DNA from: Paenibacillus nasutitermitis
Lineage (GTDB): Bacteria > Bacillota > Bacilli > Paenibacillales > Paenibacillaceae
Assembly: GCF_014641075.1 (NCBI RefSeq)
Contig: NZ_BMHP01000003.1
Span: 806,001 to 870,000 of the forward strand
DNA length: 64,000 bases
Direction of reading: 5' to 3'
Both the position numbers and the translations under genes were made by a program. Below, piece after piece: positions 36,117 to 45,072 of this stretch; position 1 is the stretch's first letter; each line of letters opens with the position of its first letter. The notes beneath the pieces are model-generated. The model did not search any database. It worked only from the letters and a program-made list of their open reading frames with translations, and was not told where the DNA came from.

Positions 36117-37006
36117 ATTCCTCCGCCCCCAAGCCTTTTGCTTATCGAATTAGCTCCGATTAACATCACCATGGCGACTACAGCTTCAAACATGCCTACT
36201 GCTGCTCCGTAGCTATAATTCGATTCGAGCAAGCCTTTCCGGTACACAAAGGTGGAAAAGACATCCGCTACATCATAAGTCATCGCATTGTAAAGAAGTA
36301 ATACCTTCTCGTAACCGATACGAATCATCGATCCTGTTTTTAGAATGAAGATGATAAGGATGGTAGGCAGAATGCCTGGAAGTGTAATATGACGCATCAT
36401 TTGGAATCTGCTGCATCCATCCACCTTGGCTGCCTCATATAGAGTTGGACTAATACTGGCAATAGCTGCTAAGAATATAATGGCTTCATAGCCCATACTG
36501 GACCAGATGTCAGAAATAACATAAATGGGTCGAAACCAATCGGGATCAATCAGAAAGTACTTTTTCTCAAATCCGAGAAGAGATATGAACTGGTTAATCA
36601 AACCGTTATTCGGTGAAAGAAAGTCGATAATCATACTGCTGATAATAACAACAGACAAAAACGTTGGTAGATAGCTAGCTGTTTGTATAATTTTTTTAAA
36701 CCAGTGTACCCTGATTTCATTGAGCATAATCGCTAATATAATCGGAAAGGGAAACCCGAAAACCAAAGAAAAAAATCCAAGCAATAGTGTATTTTTGAAT
36801 AGCATAAAGAAATCCTGACTCAAAAAAAAGCGATTAAAATGCTTCAGCCCTACCCATGGACTATCTATAATCCCTGTGAATACACTGTAGTCTTTAAAGG
36901 CAATAATCAGACCATACAGGGGTCCATAACGAAAAATGATATAGAATAGTATGCAAGGAATGAAGAGAATCAATAGTTGTTTGTCCCGTTTCATGTGCTT
37001 GATCAT
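36110..37006 (-). CDS. Carbohydrate ABC transporter permease, LplB type
   Basis: 298 residues from the ATG at 37006, 9 nt after AGGAG; a longer reading from 37051 has no ribosome site. Family start region LLILFIPCILFYIIFRYGPL and EAA loop LYEAAKVDGCSRFQMM followed by ITLPGILPT. It partners with the overlapping LplC-type permease and lies 80 bp downstream of the binding-lipoprotein gene. Confidence 0.93.
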   Translation of the reverse strand: MIKHMKRDKQLLILFIPCILFYIIFRYGPLYGLIIAFKDYSVFTGIIDSPWVGLKHFNRFFLSQDFFMLFKNTLLLGFFSLVFGFPFPIILAIMLNEIRVHWFKKIIQTASYLPTFLSVVIISSMIIDFLSPNNGLINQFISLLGFEKKYFLIDPDWFRPIYVISDIWSSMGYEAIIFLAAIASISPTLYEAAKVDGCSRFQMMRHITLPGILPTILIIFILKTGSMIRIGYEKVLLLYNAMTYDVADVFSTFVYRKGLLESNYSYGAAVGMFEAVVAMVMLIGANSISKRLGGGGIW

Positions 37007-37086
37007 TGCTTTTACTCCTATCTTAGATAAGGACACTCGGATGGGAATCATCCGAGTAGCCTTACCACTATTATGTTATCGTAAAA

Positions 37087-38703
37087 CTATTGGACCGTAT
37101 CAAAGCGTTCTTGAGCCACATTGAATATTTCCGCTAATTTGCTGGCACCGAGTTTATCAGCATTCTTTAGCCATGCCTCCCACTGTTGGTCCCCGTAAGT
37201 CTTGTCAAGTACAAATTTCGTATTAAACTCTTCTGCAGCTTTCTGAAGCGATGTTTGGAGCTCCGCAATTGTTGCCGTTTCTGCATCCGTAAAATTCAAA
37301 ACCGGGTCCAAGGGCTCGAATTTTTTTGCTGAAAGAATTTTGTCCTGTGCCTCTTGTTCCTTCTCAGTATAGTTATAGTACACACTGCGTCTGTCAGGGT
37401 TTAGGTACATGCCTTCCAGCCATAGCCCATAACGATCTTCCAATACTTTAATATCAACTAAAGGTACATCCTCCAATTCAGGATAAACCGGTTTGCCGTT
37501 TGCGTCGAAATTGAATGTTTCTCCCTCGACACCTAATGTAACTAATGCAGCACCAGAAGGACTGGTAAGGTAATCAAGCAGCTTCAATGCGGCTTCTTTA
37601 TTTTCATTGTTCGCTACTGTAATGCTCCAGTTTGCATCAATTTTCGGCAGTGTTCTGATATTACCTGTCGGCCCCACGGGATTAGCGTAGCGCAGGTTGA
37701 AATCAGGAATTTGTGATTTCACTTGATTGTAGAATAAATCCAAGCGGCCGATCCAGTCGAATGTGACAAAGGCTTTATCCGTTGTCATCTTGGAAGTCCA
37801 TGAATCGGGTGTGTCCGTTAAAAATTCAGGATCAATCAAGCCTTCGTTATAAAGTTTTTTCATGAAAGTCAACATTTCTTTGTTCTCAGGTTGAGTGGGT
37901 GCAAATTTCCATGTTTTTGTGGTTTCGTCATAATACATAGGATAATCCAATCCACCGATTCCCCATCCATAAGCAATGTCTTTAAAAATATTGGCTTTAC
38001 GACTGGAAGCGAACGGATAAGAAGCCGGGTAAATCTCTTTTAATTTTTTAAGAGCTTGATAAAATCCATCTGTATCCGTCCATTCAGGGATATTGTTTTT
38101 TTCGAAAATGTCTTTTCTATACAAAAATCCATGATTTACATCACGATTCATATTGTAAATGGGCCAAGAATACATCTTTCCATTCTCATCGCCAAATGAC
38201 TTCACAACCCAATCATTTTGTTCAATATACAATTTTTTGAAATTTGGAAGGATATCCAAGTAATCATTGATTGCGACTACTGCTTTTTGTTGCCCCAACT
38301 TTTTCAATTCCGAAGGCGTAATACCATGGAAAATATCGGGAAGCTTCCCTGAAGCCATGGTTACTCTTAACTTGTCCTGGAATGTCGCTGATGGAGTTGT
38401 TATTATATTAAGTGTAATCCCTGTACGTTTTTCAATTTCTTTGGCAATCAATTTGTCGTTCGCTGGATTTTCGCTTACCAGCATCCAGTTGATTGTTGTA
38501 GGCTTATCTACCAATGGAAGCTTTAATCCACCAGTGTCACCATACTTATTAGTAAGATCTTCTGTTGCAGCAGGTTTATCGCTTGGTGCATCTGTGTTTG
38601 TTGTTGTGTTTGTTGCATTTTCGTTTGTTTTCCCGCTGCAAGCGGCTAAGATGGTGATAACTAATGACAGAATTAATGTAATTCTAAAAAAACTTCTCGA
38701 CAT
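37087..38703 (-). CDS. Extracellular solute-binding lipoprotein (LplA type)
   Basis: 538 residues from the ATG at 38703, with GGGAGGG six bases upstream. Lipobox ILAAC (Cys22) followed by an Asn/Thr-rich linker. The mature protein has the large LplA-type pattern (VTMASGKLPDIFHGI; FEKNNIPEW; MTTDKAFVTFDWIGR). It feeds the LplB/LplC permeases next to it. Lying head-to-head with the tandem 818-residue secreted proteins, it may take up what they help release (inference). Confidence 0.93.
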   Translation of the reverse strand: MSRSFFRITLILSLVITILAACSGKTNENATNTTTNTDAPSDKPAATEDLTNKYGDTGGLKLPLVDKPTTINWMLVSENPANDKLIAKEIEKRTGITLNIITTPSATFQDKLRVTMASGKLPDIFHGITPSELKKLGQQKAVVAINDYLDILPNFKKLYIEQNDWVVKSFGDENGKMYSWPIYNMNRDVNHGFLYRKDIFEKNNIPEWTDTDGFYQALKKLKEIYPASYPFASSRKANIFKDIAYGWGIGGLDYPMYYDETTKTWKFAPTQPENKEMLTFMKKLYNEGLIDPEFLTDTPDSWTSKMTTDKAFVTFDWIGRLDLFYNQVKSQIPDFNLRYANPVGPTGNIRTLPKIDANWSITVANNENKEAALKLLDYLTSPSGAALVTLGVEGETFNFDANGKPVYPELEDVPLVDIKVLEDRYGLWLEGMYLNPDRRSVYYNYTEKEQEAQDKILSAKKFEPLDPVLNFTDAETATIAELQTSLQKAAEEFNTKFVLDKTYGDQQWEAWLKNADKLGASKLAEIFNVAQERFDTVQ

Positions 38704-39258
38704 TTTTTTCCCTCCCAATTATTTAACTTTTTCAACATATCTAATCCACTACAATACCGAACCTGCTAACCTCTCTTTCTAAGTTTCTAAATTCTCACTT
38801 TCAGATGACGCACCTGACAGTTCACATTCTATTTGCCCATTTCATGTTTGTAAATAAAGCGTTTTCACCATTATAATTAAAGCCATATTCAATCTGTAAT
38901 ATTCTTAAAAAAACCAATCATATCAAGGGTTTCAGTGGTGTAGAAAATGATAAATAGGTAGATAATGATCAATTTCTCTTTTGCCCGGAATCATACTCTT
39001 TATCAGCATAAACATGCTATGATTATTTATTATCTATTTCCATAATATAACGGATCAAGAAATGAAACTGTCTTTCTGGGTCGAATTTCTGCACAGACTC
39101 CTCTGGCTTTTCAACTCTCCTTGTAGACTGATGCTGCGGCAAACTTCCAGCCCTCAACCGCCGATTTTCGCATCTTGTTCAATTTCTACACGAACGAAGT
39201 CCTTCTGTTACAGTAAAATCCACAATCGATAGTACCCCGATGCGGAAAATTGTAATGC

Positions 39259-39287
39259 TTACGAAAATGCATTCTTGAATATATAAC
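39259..39287 (+). promoter_or_regulatory. Probable promoter of the first 818-residue protein gene
   Basis: TTACGA (39259-39264) and TATAAC (39282-39287) with a 17-bp spacer, about 210 bp before the start codon. That gives a long 5' leader with a hairpin. Confidence 0.4.
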
Positions 39288-39312
39288 CCGCAGGAATATA
39301 ATCTTGTCTGTA

Positions 39313-39341
39313 GCCTTTCATCAAACTTTCCAGTGAAAGGC
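39313..39341 (+). promoter_or_regulatory. Leader hairpin
   Basis: Perfect 8-bp stem GCCTTTCA / TGAAAGGC with a 13-nt loop, in the presumed 5' leader, without a following U-run. It may stabilise the transcript or bind a regulator; function not known. Confidence 0.35.
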
Positions 39342-39499
39342 AGATAAACTCAGAAATGAAAGCGCATACGTTTCTAGAAATAACCAAAGGAGGGTTTGCA
39401 TTATCATTTAATGAACTGGGTCAAGCACTACACTCAAAAAAAGGAGCATGCACCAGATTTGTAGTAGAACGTTATACCAAATTGGATCGGAGGTTATTT

Positions 39500-41956
39500 A
39501 TGAAACGAATAAGAGTAGTGTTTAAGACCGTATCGGTCAGTGTAACTTTGTTTATATTAGCGATGGTATTCCCCCATTTCCAGGCGGCTGCAGCCGATTT
39601 GCTTGTTCCGAACTACAGCTTCGAATTCGGGTTAAGCTCCTGGACCCAAAAGTACGGCTCGGGTGGTATTAGCGTTTCCAGCGATGAGGCTTTCACAGAA
39701 AGCAACAGCCTGAAAATCGTTGACGGCAACAGTTCAGGGCCCTATGGAATTGAGAGCGACTACATGCCGGCTACGGCGGGAACAACCTATGTGACATTCG
39801 CGAGAGCATATATTAAATCAGGCTCCGCAGATCTATATTTAAGATTCTGGAATAGCTCGAAGACTTATCTGAGTACAACCTACGTAAGCAAAAGCACCCC
39901 CGTGGACGAATGGACCTACCTGAAGGCGTCGGGGGAAGCGCCTGCCGGCACCGCGTACGTGACTGCATTATTGTACTCAAGTGGAGCCAACGTTGGTACC
40001 GTTTACTGGGATGATGTTTTCATTACCAAATCACTGATGAAAGTGGGCACGCAAGTTACAAGCGCTTCCATTCATTCTGCGATATTCGGCAAGGACGGTT
40101 CTAATAACGATGTGATCTATGCCGTAGTGGACGGAGCTACCGGAGTCAATGCTCGATTGGCAGTGATCAATGTAAATAACTTAGTCGCGACAACCTATAC
40201 TCTTCCAGGTGCAGGAGGAGGTTGGGCAATCACTCGAGCTACTGACGGCAAAATATATGTAGGCACGTATAACGGGGGGAAGCTGTTCCAATATACACCG
40301 GGAGCCTCCAGCGTAGTCGACCTCGGTCAGGCAGGCGGACAATCGTTTCTGTGGAGCGTTGCCCCGGGCGCATCGGGTTCTGTCTATATGGGGTCTTTCC
40401 CGAATGCTAAACTTATGAAGTATACTCCTGGATCCGGTTTTTCGCAGCTCGGTCCAAGTCCTCTGGTCACCGGAGAAAGCTATGTTCGCAGCGTAGCTTA
40501 TGATCCAACGAATAACAACGTCTTCGCAGGAATTGGGGCACATGCCCATCTGATTAAATATAACGTCGCTACAGGAATTCGAACCAATGTATTGCCTTCT
40601 AGCTATATGTCAGAGGAATTTGTAAATAATCTTGATATAGAGGGCGGAAAATTGTTCGCCAGGCTGCTACCCAGCTTCAAAACAATCGTCTTTGATCTGA
40701 CTGGCGGGAGCGTGACCCAAGAAGCAGAGATTGACCGAGTCACCTCCAATATTATGTCGAAGGCGCAAGGTGGGATTTCTTACTTCAGCAAAGACAATGT
40801 GCTTTACACCTATGATTACGCCAGCAAAACCACAACCTCGCTTGGTGTTCCTTTTCCGAATACTCATGATTTCGGATTCATTCAGTTGGCGGATCAAACC
40901 AATTATCCCGGCGTAACATTGATGGGGATCGCCAACAAAATGGGCAACATTAGTGTTACCAAATATAACTTTCAAACTGGCTTGAATACCTCCAATTATG
41001 TTACTGGTATTCCGGAATCGCCGTCCACTCTCCAGAACATCGTTAAGAGCCCGGACAATAAAATATATACTAGCGGGTTCCTTACCGGAGGGACCGGTAT
41101 CTATACATCCATGCGCTCGGATCAGATCGATATCGAACGTGGAATAGGGCAAGCAGAAGGCATGACGACTCTCAATGGAAAAATCTACTACGGAGTATAT
41201 CCTTCTGCGGAGATCTTCGAACAAGATCCTTCCCTGCCGTGGTCCATGGGGACGAGTCCGGTCAAGCTGTTCGATCTGGAGGGTGATGATCAGGATCGTC
41301 CCGTCAGTTTGATCAGCGCGAACGAAAAATTGTTTATTGGGACAGTACCATTGTACGGCAAGCTCGGCGGTGCGCTCACCATTTATGATCCTTCGACAGG
41401 CGTTCATACGGTAAAGCGGAATCTCGTCAACAATCAGAGCATTATCTCGCTTGCATATAAAGATGGCTATATCTACGGTGGCTCTTCCATCTCGGGTGGA
41501 CTTGGAATAGCGCCATCCGAGACCAGCGCGAAACTATTGAAATACAATGTCGCTCTGGGGACATCGACAACAATCAGTCTTCCTGTTTCAGGACTGGCCG
41601 CCATTACTTCAATGATGGTCGGCCCAGACAACAACATTTGGATGATGGCGGAGGGCTACTTGTTTATTTACAATCCTTCCACGGGCACATTTGTATATAA
41701 CAGCAACTTATTTCCTTCTGTGTCTTATGCACCTTCCGCCTCATCTACCGTAATTGCGGATGCAACTTTGATTCTTGGCAAAGACGGTTATGTTTACGGG
41801 GTAATCAAGGGAACCTACTTCTTCAAAATCCATCCTACGACTAAAGTCGTCACTACGATTGAAAGCACAGCGAACGGCAAGGTCAGACTAATAGAAGACG
41901 AATTCCGGAATTTATATTACATCGGTGGAACGGATATTTTCCGTTATGCATTTTAG
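39500..41956 (+). CDS. Secreted carbohydrate-binding module + beta-propeller protein, copy 1
   Basis: 818 residues from ATG 39500, with GGAGG 7 nt upstream. Signal peptide ends near QAAAADL. Residues about 32-175 form a CBM4/9/22-like jelly roll (LLVPNYSFEFGLSSWTQ to YWDDVFITKSL). The rest (about 180-818) is a run of 40-60-residue blades with marks such as DGKIYVGTYNGGKLFQYTPG, typical of a seven- or eight-bladed propeller. No catalytic residues can be named; the nearest ideas are propeller polysaccharide lyases or glycan-binding proteins. The next gene is a full-length paralogue of identical length. No membrane anchor or SLH domain is seen, so it is probably released. Confidence 0.85.
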   Translation: MKRIRVVFKTVSVSVTLFILAMVFPHFQAAAADLLVPNYSFEFGLSSWTQKYGSGGISVSSDEAFTESNSLKIVDGNSSGPYGIESDYMPATAGTTYVTFARAYIKSGSADLYLRFWNSSKTYLSTTYVSKSTPVDEWTYLKASGEAPAGTAYVTALLYSSGANVGTVYWDDVFITKSLMKVGTQVTSASIHSAIFGKDGSNNDVIYAVVDGATGVNARLAVINVNNLVATTYTLPGAGGGWAITRATDGKIYVGTYNGGKLFQYTPGASSVVDLGQAGGQSFLWSVAPGASGSVYMGSFPNAKLMKYTPGSGFSQLGPSPLVTGESYVRSVAYDPTNNNVFAGIGAHAHLIKYNVATGIRTNVLPSSYMSEEFVNNLDIEGGKLFARLLPSFKTIVFDLTGGSVTQEAEIDRVTSNIMSKAQGGISYFSKDNVLYTYDYASKTTTSLGVPFPNTHDFGFIQLADQTNYPGVTLMGIANKMGNISVTKYNFQTGLNTSNYVTGIPESPSTLQNIVKSPDNKIYTSGFLTGGTGIYTSMRSDQIDIERGIGQAEGMTTLNGKIYYGVYPSAEIFEQDPSLPWSMGTSPVKLFDLEGDDQDRPVSLISANEKLFIGTVPLYGKLGGALTIYDPSTGVHTVKRNLVNNQSIISLAYKDGYIYGGSSISGGLGIAPSETSAKLLKYNVALGTSTTISLPVSGLAAITSMMVGPDNNIWMMAEGYLFIYNPSTGTFVYNSNLFPSVSYAPSASSTVIADATLILGKDGYVYGVIKGTYFFKIHPTTKVVTTIESTANGKVRLIEDEFRNLYYIGGTDIFRYAF

Positions 41957-41960
41957 TTTC

Positions 41961-41994
41961 AAGGAATCGTAAGTTGAACTACTTACGATCCTTT
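41961..41994 (+). terminator. Hairpin after copy 1
   Basis: Stem AAGGA-a-TCGTAAGT (41961-41974) with ACTTACGA-TCCTT (41981-41993), one bulge, 6-nt loop, 4 bp after the stop. The U-run is short (TCCTTTCCC). It suggests the two paralogues can be transcribed separately. The rest of the 273-bp gap has scraps that read like the end of a beta-rich protein (CFEDVKVDLLP, then stop at about 42070), too short to name. Confidence 0.6.
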
Positions 41995-42229
41995 CCCGCG
42001 GAATCTTCGGTCTACACGCATCGAAGGCCAAAATTTGCTTCGAAGACGTGAAGGTGGATCTGCTGCCGTAGTAAGGAGACTCCTGTACGCGTTCGAAGTT
42101 GAAACAAATGGTACTGACACGGCACGTCTGGCAGGTTACTAGGACACATCGGACGGTCGCTATCCGGAAAATAATTATACCGGAGTATCAAGGAATCACA
42201 TTGTTGAAACTAAATGGAGGTGTTTTTTT

Positions 42230-44686
42230 ATGAACCGAGTAAAAGGGATCGCAAAGACATTGACCGCAAGCTTATTATGTAGTTTGTTTGCCACATTGGT
42301 CTGGATCACCCCCGCGTTTGCGGCTGATTTATTAATACCCAACTACAGCTTCGAGTCCGGAACGACCTCATGGACGCAAAAGTACGGAACTGGCGGCATT
42401 TCCTCTTCCACAACTCAAACGTATACCGGTACTAAAAGTCTTAAAATTGTCGATACAACAAGCTCGGACGCCGTTGGAACCGAAAGCGATTACCTTCCGG
42501 CGCTGGCTGGAACCACATATGTTTCCTATGCTAGGGCCTACATCGATAGCGGGGCTGCTGATCTATACGTGAGATTTTGGAACAGTTCTAAATCCTATCT
42601 GGGCGCTGCTTACTCAACGAAGAGCACACCGGTAAGCGATTGGACCTATTTGAAGACGACGGGTGTAGCGCCGGCAGGCACTGCCTATGTAACGGTACTT
42701 CTTTATTCAGGTGGGGCGAACGTTGGAACTACTTATTGGGACGATGTATTTGTTACTAAATCGCTTATGAACGTCGGGACACAAATCACCAGCTCATCCA
42801 TCCATTCGGCAACTTTCGGCAAAGATGGATCCAATAACGATACGATCTATGCTGTAGTGGACGGGGCTACGGGAATTGACGCCCGGTTGGCTTCAATCAA
42901 TGTGGATACATTAAGCACCTCCACCTATGCCCTTTCTGGTGCGGCAGGAGGTTGGGCAGTCACTAAAGCAACAGATGGAAAAATATACGCGGGTACCTAC
43001 AATAACGGTAAATTGTTTCAATATACCCCCGGCGCATCAAGCGTTGTCGACCTGGGGCAAGCAGGAGGTCAACCCTTCCTGTGGTCTCTGGCTCCTGGTC
43101 CATCTGGATCTGTTTTCATTGGTTCCTTTCCAAACTCGAAACTTATGAAATATACTCCCGAATCAGGCTTTACGCAGCTTGGCTCCAGTCCATTAGTCGG
43201 CAGCGAGCAGTACGTCAGAAGCGTTGCATATGATCCGACAAATAACATCGTTTATGCAGGTGTTGGCTCACATGCGCATCTAATCAAATATAACGTCTCG
43301 ACCGGCGTGAGCACGAGTGTATTGCCAGCTAGCTATTCTTCCGAGCAGTTTGTATACAATCTGGACATCGAAGGTGGAAAGCTGTTTGCACGAGTGTTGC
43401 CTAGTTACAAAACGATCGTGTTCGATATAACGGGAGGGGTTGTCACGAAAGAAGCAGAGATTGACAAGGTAACGTCCTCCCTTGTGTCAGAGGTGTCTGG
43501 AGGACTTGTGTACTTTGTCAAGGATAACGTGCTGCATACTTACAATATTGCTTCCAAGACCTACACCTCCCTCGGAGTGTCGTTTCTGAATGCACAAGAT
43601 TTTAAACTCATACAATTGGCGGATCAAACGAACTACCCGGGATATACACTGGTGGGAATTGCGAATAACTTGGGCAAAATTCAAGTTGCCAAATATAATA
43701 TTCAAAACGGAACCGTTACCAACGCCTACGTGTCAGGAGTATCGGCTACTCCAACAATCCTTCAGAATCTGGTTAAGGGACCGGACAATAAGATTTATAC
43801 GGGCGGATTCCTCACTGGCGGTACAGGAATATATACTTCCATGCGTTCAGACGAAATCACGATAGAGCGCGGAGTCGGGCAATCAGAGAGTATGGCATTC
43901 TTAAATGGGAAGCTATATACCGGGGTTTATCCCGAAGCATTCATATACGAGTATGATCCTGCTAATCCTTGGTCGATTGGTAGCAACCCGGTCAAGTTAT
44001 TTGATCTCAAGGCAGACAAGCAAGATCGTCCTGGCACCATGGTAAGCGCGGAAGGGAAATTATTCATTGGCTCCGTGCCTTCCTACGGGGAGCTTGGAGG
44101 AGCGCTCACGATTTACGATCCATCAACCGGCACGTATACAGTCAATCGCAACATTGTCTATCATCAGAGTATTATAGCGCTTGCTTATAAAAGCGGATAT
44201 ATTTACGGTGGGACATCAATCTCAGGGGGGCTAGGCGTGGCTCCATCAGAGACTAGCGCGAAACTATTGAAGTATAACATTTCTACCGGAACATCCACGG
44301 CGATCAATCTTCCTGTATCCGGACTTGCCGCGATTACCGCCGTTACGGTAGGACCTGACAATAACATCTGGATGATGGCTGAAGGGTATTTATTCATCTA
44401 TAACCCTACGACAGGAACATTTGTCTACAATAGCAACATTTTCCCGACTGTTACTTATGGGCCTACCGCATCTTCGGGCATCGTTCTTGATGCTTCGTTA
44501 GTAAACGGCAAGGATGGGTATGTGTACGGAGTGATCAAGGGAACTTATTTCTTTAAAATCCACCCTACAACAAAGGCGGTAACCACAATAGAGAGCACGG
44601 CCAACTCCAAAGTCCGTCTAATTGAAGACGAGTTTCGAAATCTCTACTACATTAGTGGGACTGATATATTCCGTTATGCGTTTTAA
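42230..44686 (+). CDS. Secreted carbohydrate-binding module + beta-propeller protein, copy 2
   Basis: 818 residues, same length and layout as copy 1 and by eye roughly three quarters or more identical along the whole mature protein, with the signal peptide less alike. ATG at 42230 with ATGGAGGTG 7-9 nt upstream; signal peptide cleaved near AFAADL. The carbohydrate-binding module (LLIPNYSFESGTTSWTQ) and propeller blades (DGKIYAGTYNNGKLFQYTPG) align without gaps that I can see. Differences are scattered, so the duplication is old but under constraint. Probably a variant specificity of the same function. Confidence 0.85.
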   Translation: MNRVKGIAKTLTASLLCSLFATLVWITPAFAADLLIPNYSFESGTTSWTQKYGTGGISSSTTQTYTGTKSLKIVDTTSSDAVGTESDYLPALAGTTYVSYARAYIDSGAADLYVRFWNSSKSYLGAAYSTKSTPVSDWTYLKTTGVAPAGTAYVTVLLYSGGANVGTTYWDDVFVTKSLMNVGTQITSSSIHSATFGKDGSNNDTIYAVVDGATGIDARLASINVDTLSTSTYALSGAAGGWAVTKATDGKIYAGTYNNGKLFQYTPGASSVVDLGQAGGQPFLWSLAPGPSGSVFIGSFPNSKLMKYTPESGFTQLGSSPLVGSEQYVRSVAYDPTNNIVYAGVGSHAHLIKYNVSTGVSTSVLPASYSSEQFVYNLDIEGGKLFARVLPSYKTIVFDITGGVVTKEAEIDKVTSSLVSEVSGGLVYFVKDNVLHTYNIASKTYTSLGVSFLNAQDFKLIQLADQTNYPGYTLVGIANNLGKIQVAKYNIQNGTVTNAYVSGVSATPTILQNLVKGPDNKIYTGGFLTGGTGIYTSMRSDEITIERGVGQSESMAFLNGKLYTGVYPEAFIYEYDPANPWSIGSNPVKLFDLKADKQDRPGTMVSAEGKLFIGSVPSYGELGGALTIYDPSTGTYTVNRNIVYHQSIIALAYKSGYIYGGTSISGGLGVAPSETSAKLLKYNISTGTSTAINLPVSGLAAITAVTVGPDNNIWMMAEGYLFIYNPTTGTFVYNSNIFPTVTYGPTASSGIVLDASLVNGKDGYVYGVIKGTYFFKIHPTTKAVTTIESTANSKVRLIEDEFRNLYYISGTDIFRYAF

Positions 44687-44733
44687 TAGGACTAGTTGCT
44701 GACCTGAGTATCTCTTTTTATACAGTGATTATG

Positions 44734-44763
44734 GCGGCGCACAGAAGATTCTCTCTGCGCCGC
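44734..44763 (+). terminator. Hairpin after copy 2
   Basis: Stem GCGGCGCA (44734-44741) with TGCGCCGC (44756-44763), extended by AGA/TCT pairs, 48 bp past the stop. No U-run follows, so it may be a transcript-stabilising hairpin rather than a full terminator. Confidence 0.5.
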
Positions 44764-44803
44764 TGCTCTGATCTTAGCGAATGCAAATCAATTCGGAAAT
44801 CCT

Positions 44804-44980
44804 TCAAATTGGGCACTCTTCGCATATTTCATTCATATCATCAAGAGCCCTTTTAATAGCGGACAAAAATAAGTTCTATTCATTTTGACAGCTCCCCAAC
44901 ACCTTTACCTGAGACCATGCATACCATCCACCAATACGCCGTTCTAAAACAAACATTGTTTTTTGACTATTCAATTTCAT
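44804..44980 (-). pseudogene. Candidate immunity gene of the RHS protein, interrupted by TAG
   Basis: 93 bp after the RHS gene, on the same strand, ATG 44980 follows AAGGAAAGCGGG. It reads MKLNSQKTMFVLERRIGG, WYAWSQVKVLGSCQNE, then TAG (44876-44878), and in the same frame continues NLFLSAIKRALDDMNEICEECPI to TGA at 44804. That gives a small protein of about 58 residues with one nonsense codon. Position directly behind an RHS tip is where the immunity gene normally lies. The family is unknown, and it is too short to be sure it is a gene. Confidence 0.35.
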
Positions 44981-45031
44981 CCCGCTTTCCTTATTTTAGA
45001 ATATTAACATATTTATGTGGGTCATATTTAT

Positions 45032-45064
45032 AAAAACGCCCCCTGCCACACAAGGGCAAGGGGC
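45032..45064 (-). terminator. Terminator of the RHS gene
   Basis: Stem GCCCC-TGCC with GGGCA-GGGGC (45038-45047 with 45055-45064, one mismatch), followed on the minus strand by GTTTTTAT, 8 bp after the RHS stop codon. A strong intrinsic terminator that would separate the RHS gene from the small gene behind it, unless read-through occurs. Confidence 0.8.
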
Positions 45065-45072
45065 TTCATGGA

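Larger units (their letters stand above)
38704..39499. other. Divergent control region between the importer and the tandem secreted proteins
   Basis: 796 bases, AT-rich, no convincing gene. It contains the plus-strand promoter and leader hairpin listed separately. A GCGTTTTCA stretch near 38858 and TGAAAGCGCATACG near 39357 look like imperfect catabolite-repression (cre) sites. An in-frame extension of the first secreted protein back to 39356 is open but has no signal-peptide sense and is probably untranslated leader. Confidence 0.4.

Noticed and set aside
39356..39499. 48-codon N-terminal extension of the first 818-residue protein
   Set aside because: The ATG at 39500 has GGAGG and begins a proper signal peptide, and gives exactly the same length as the paralogue.
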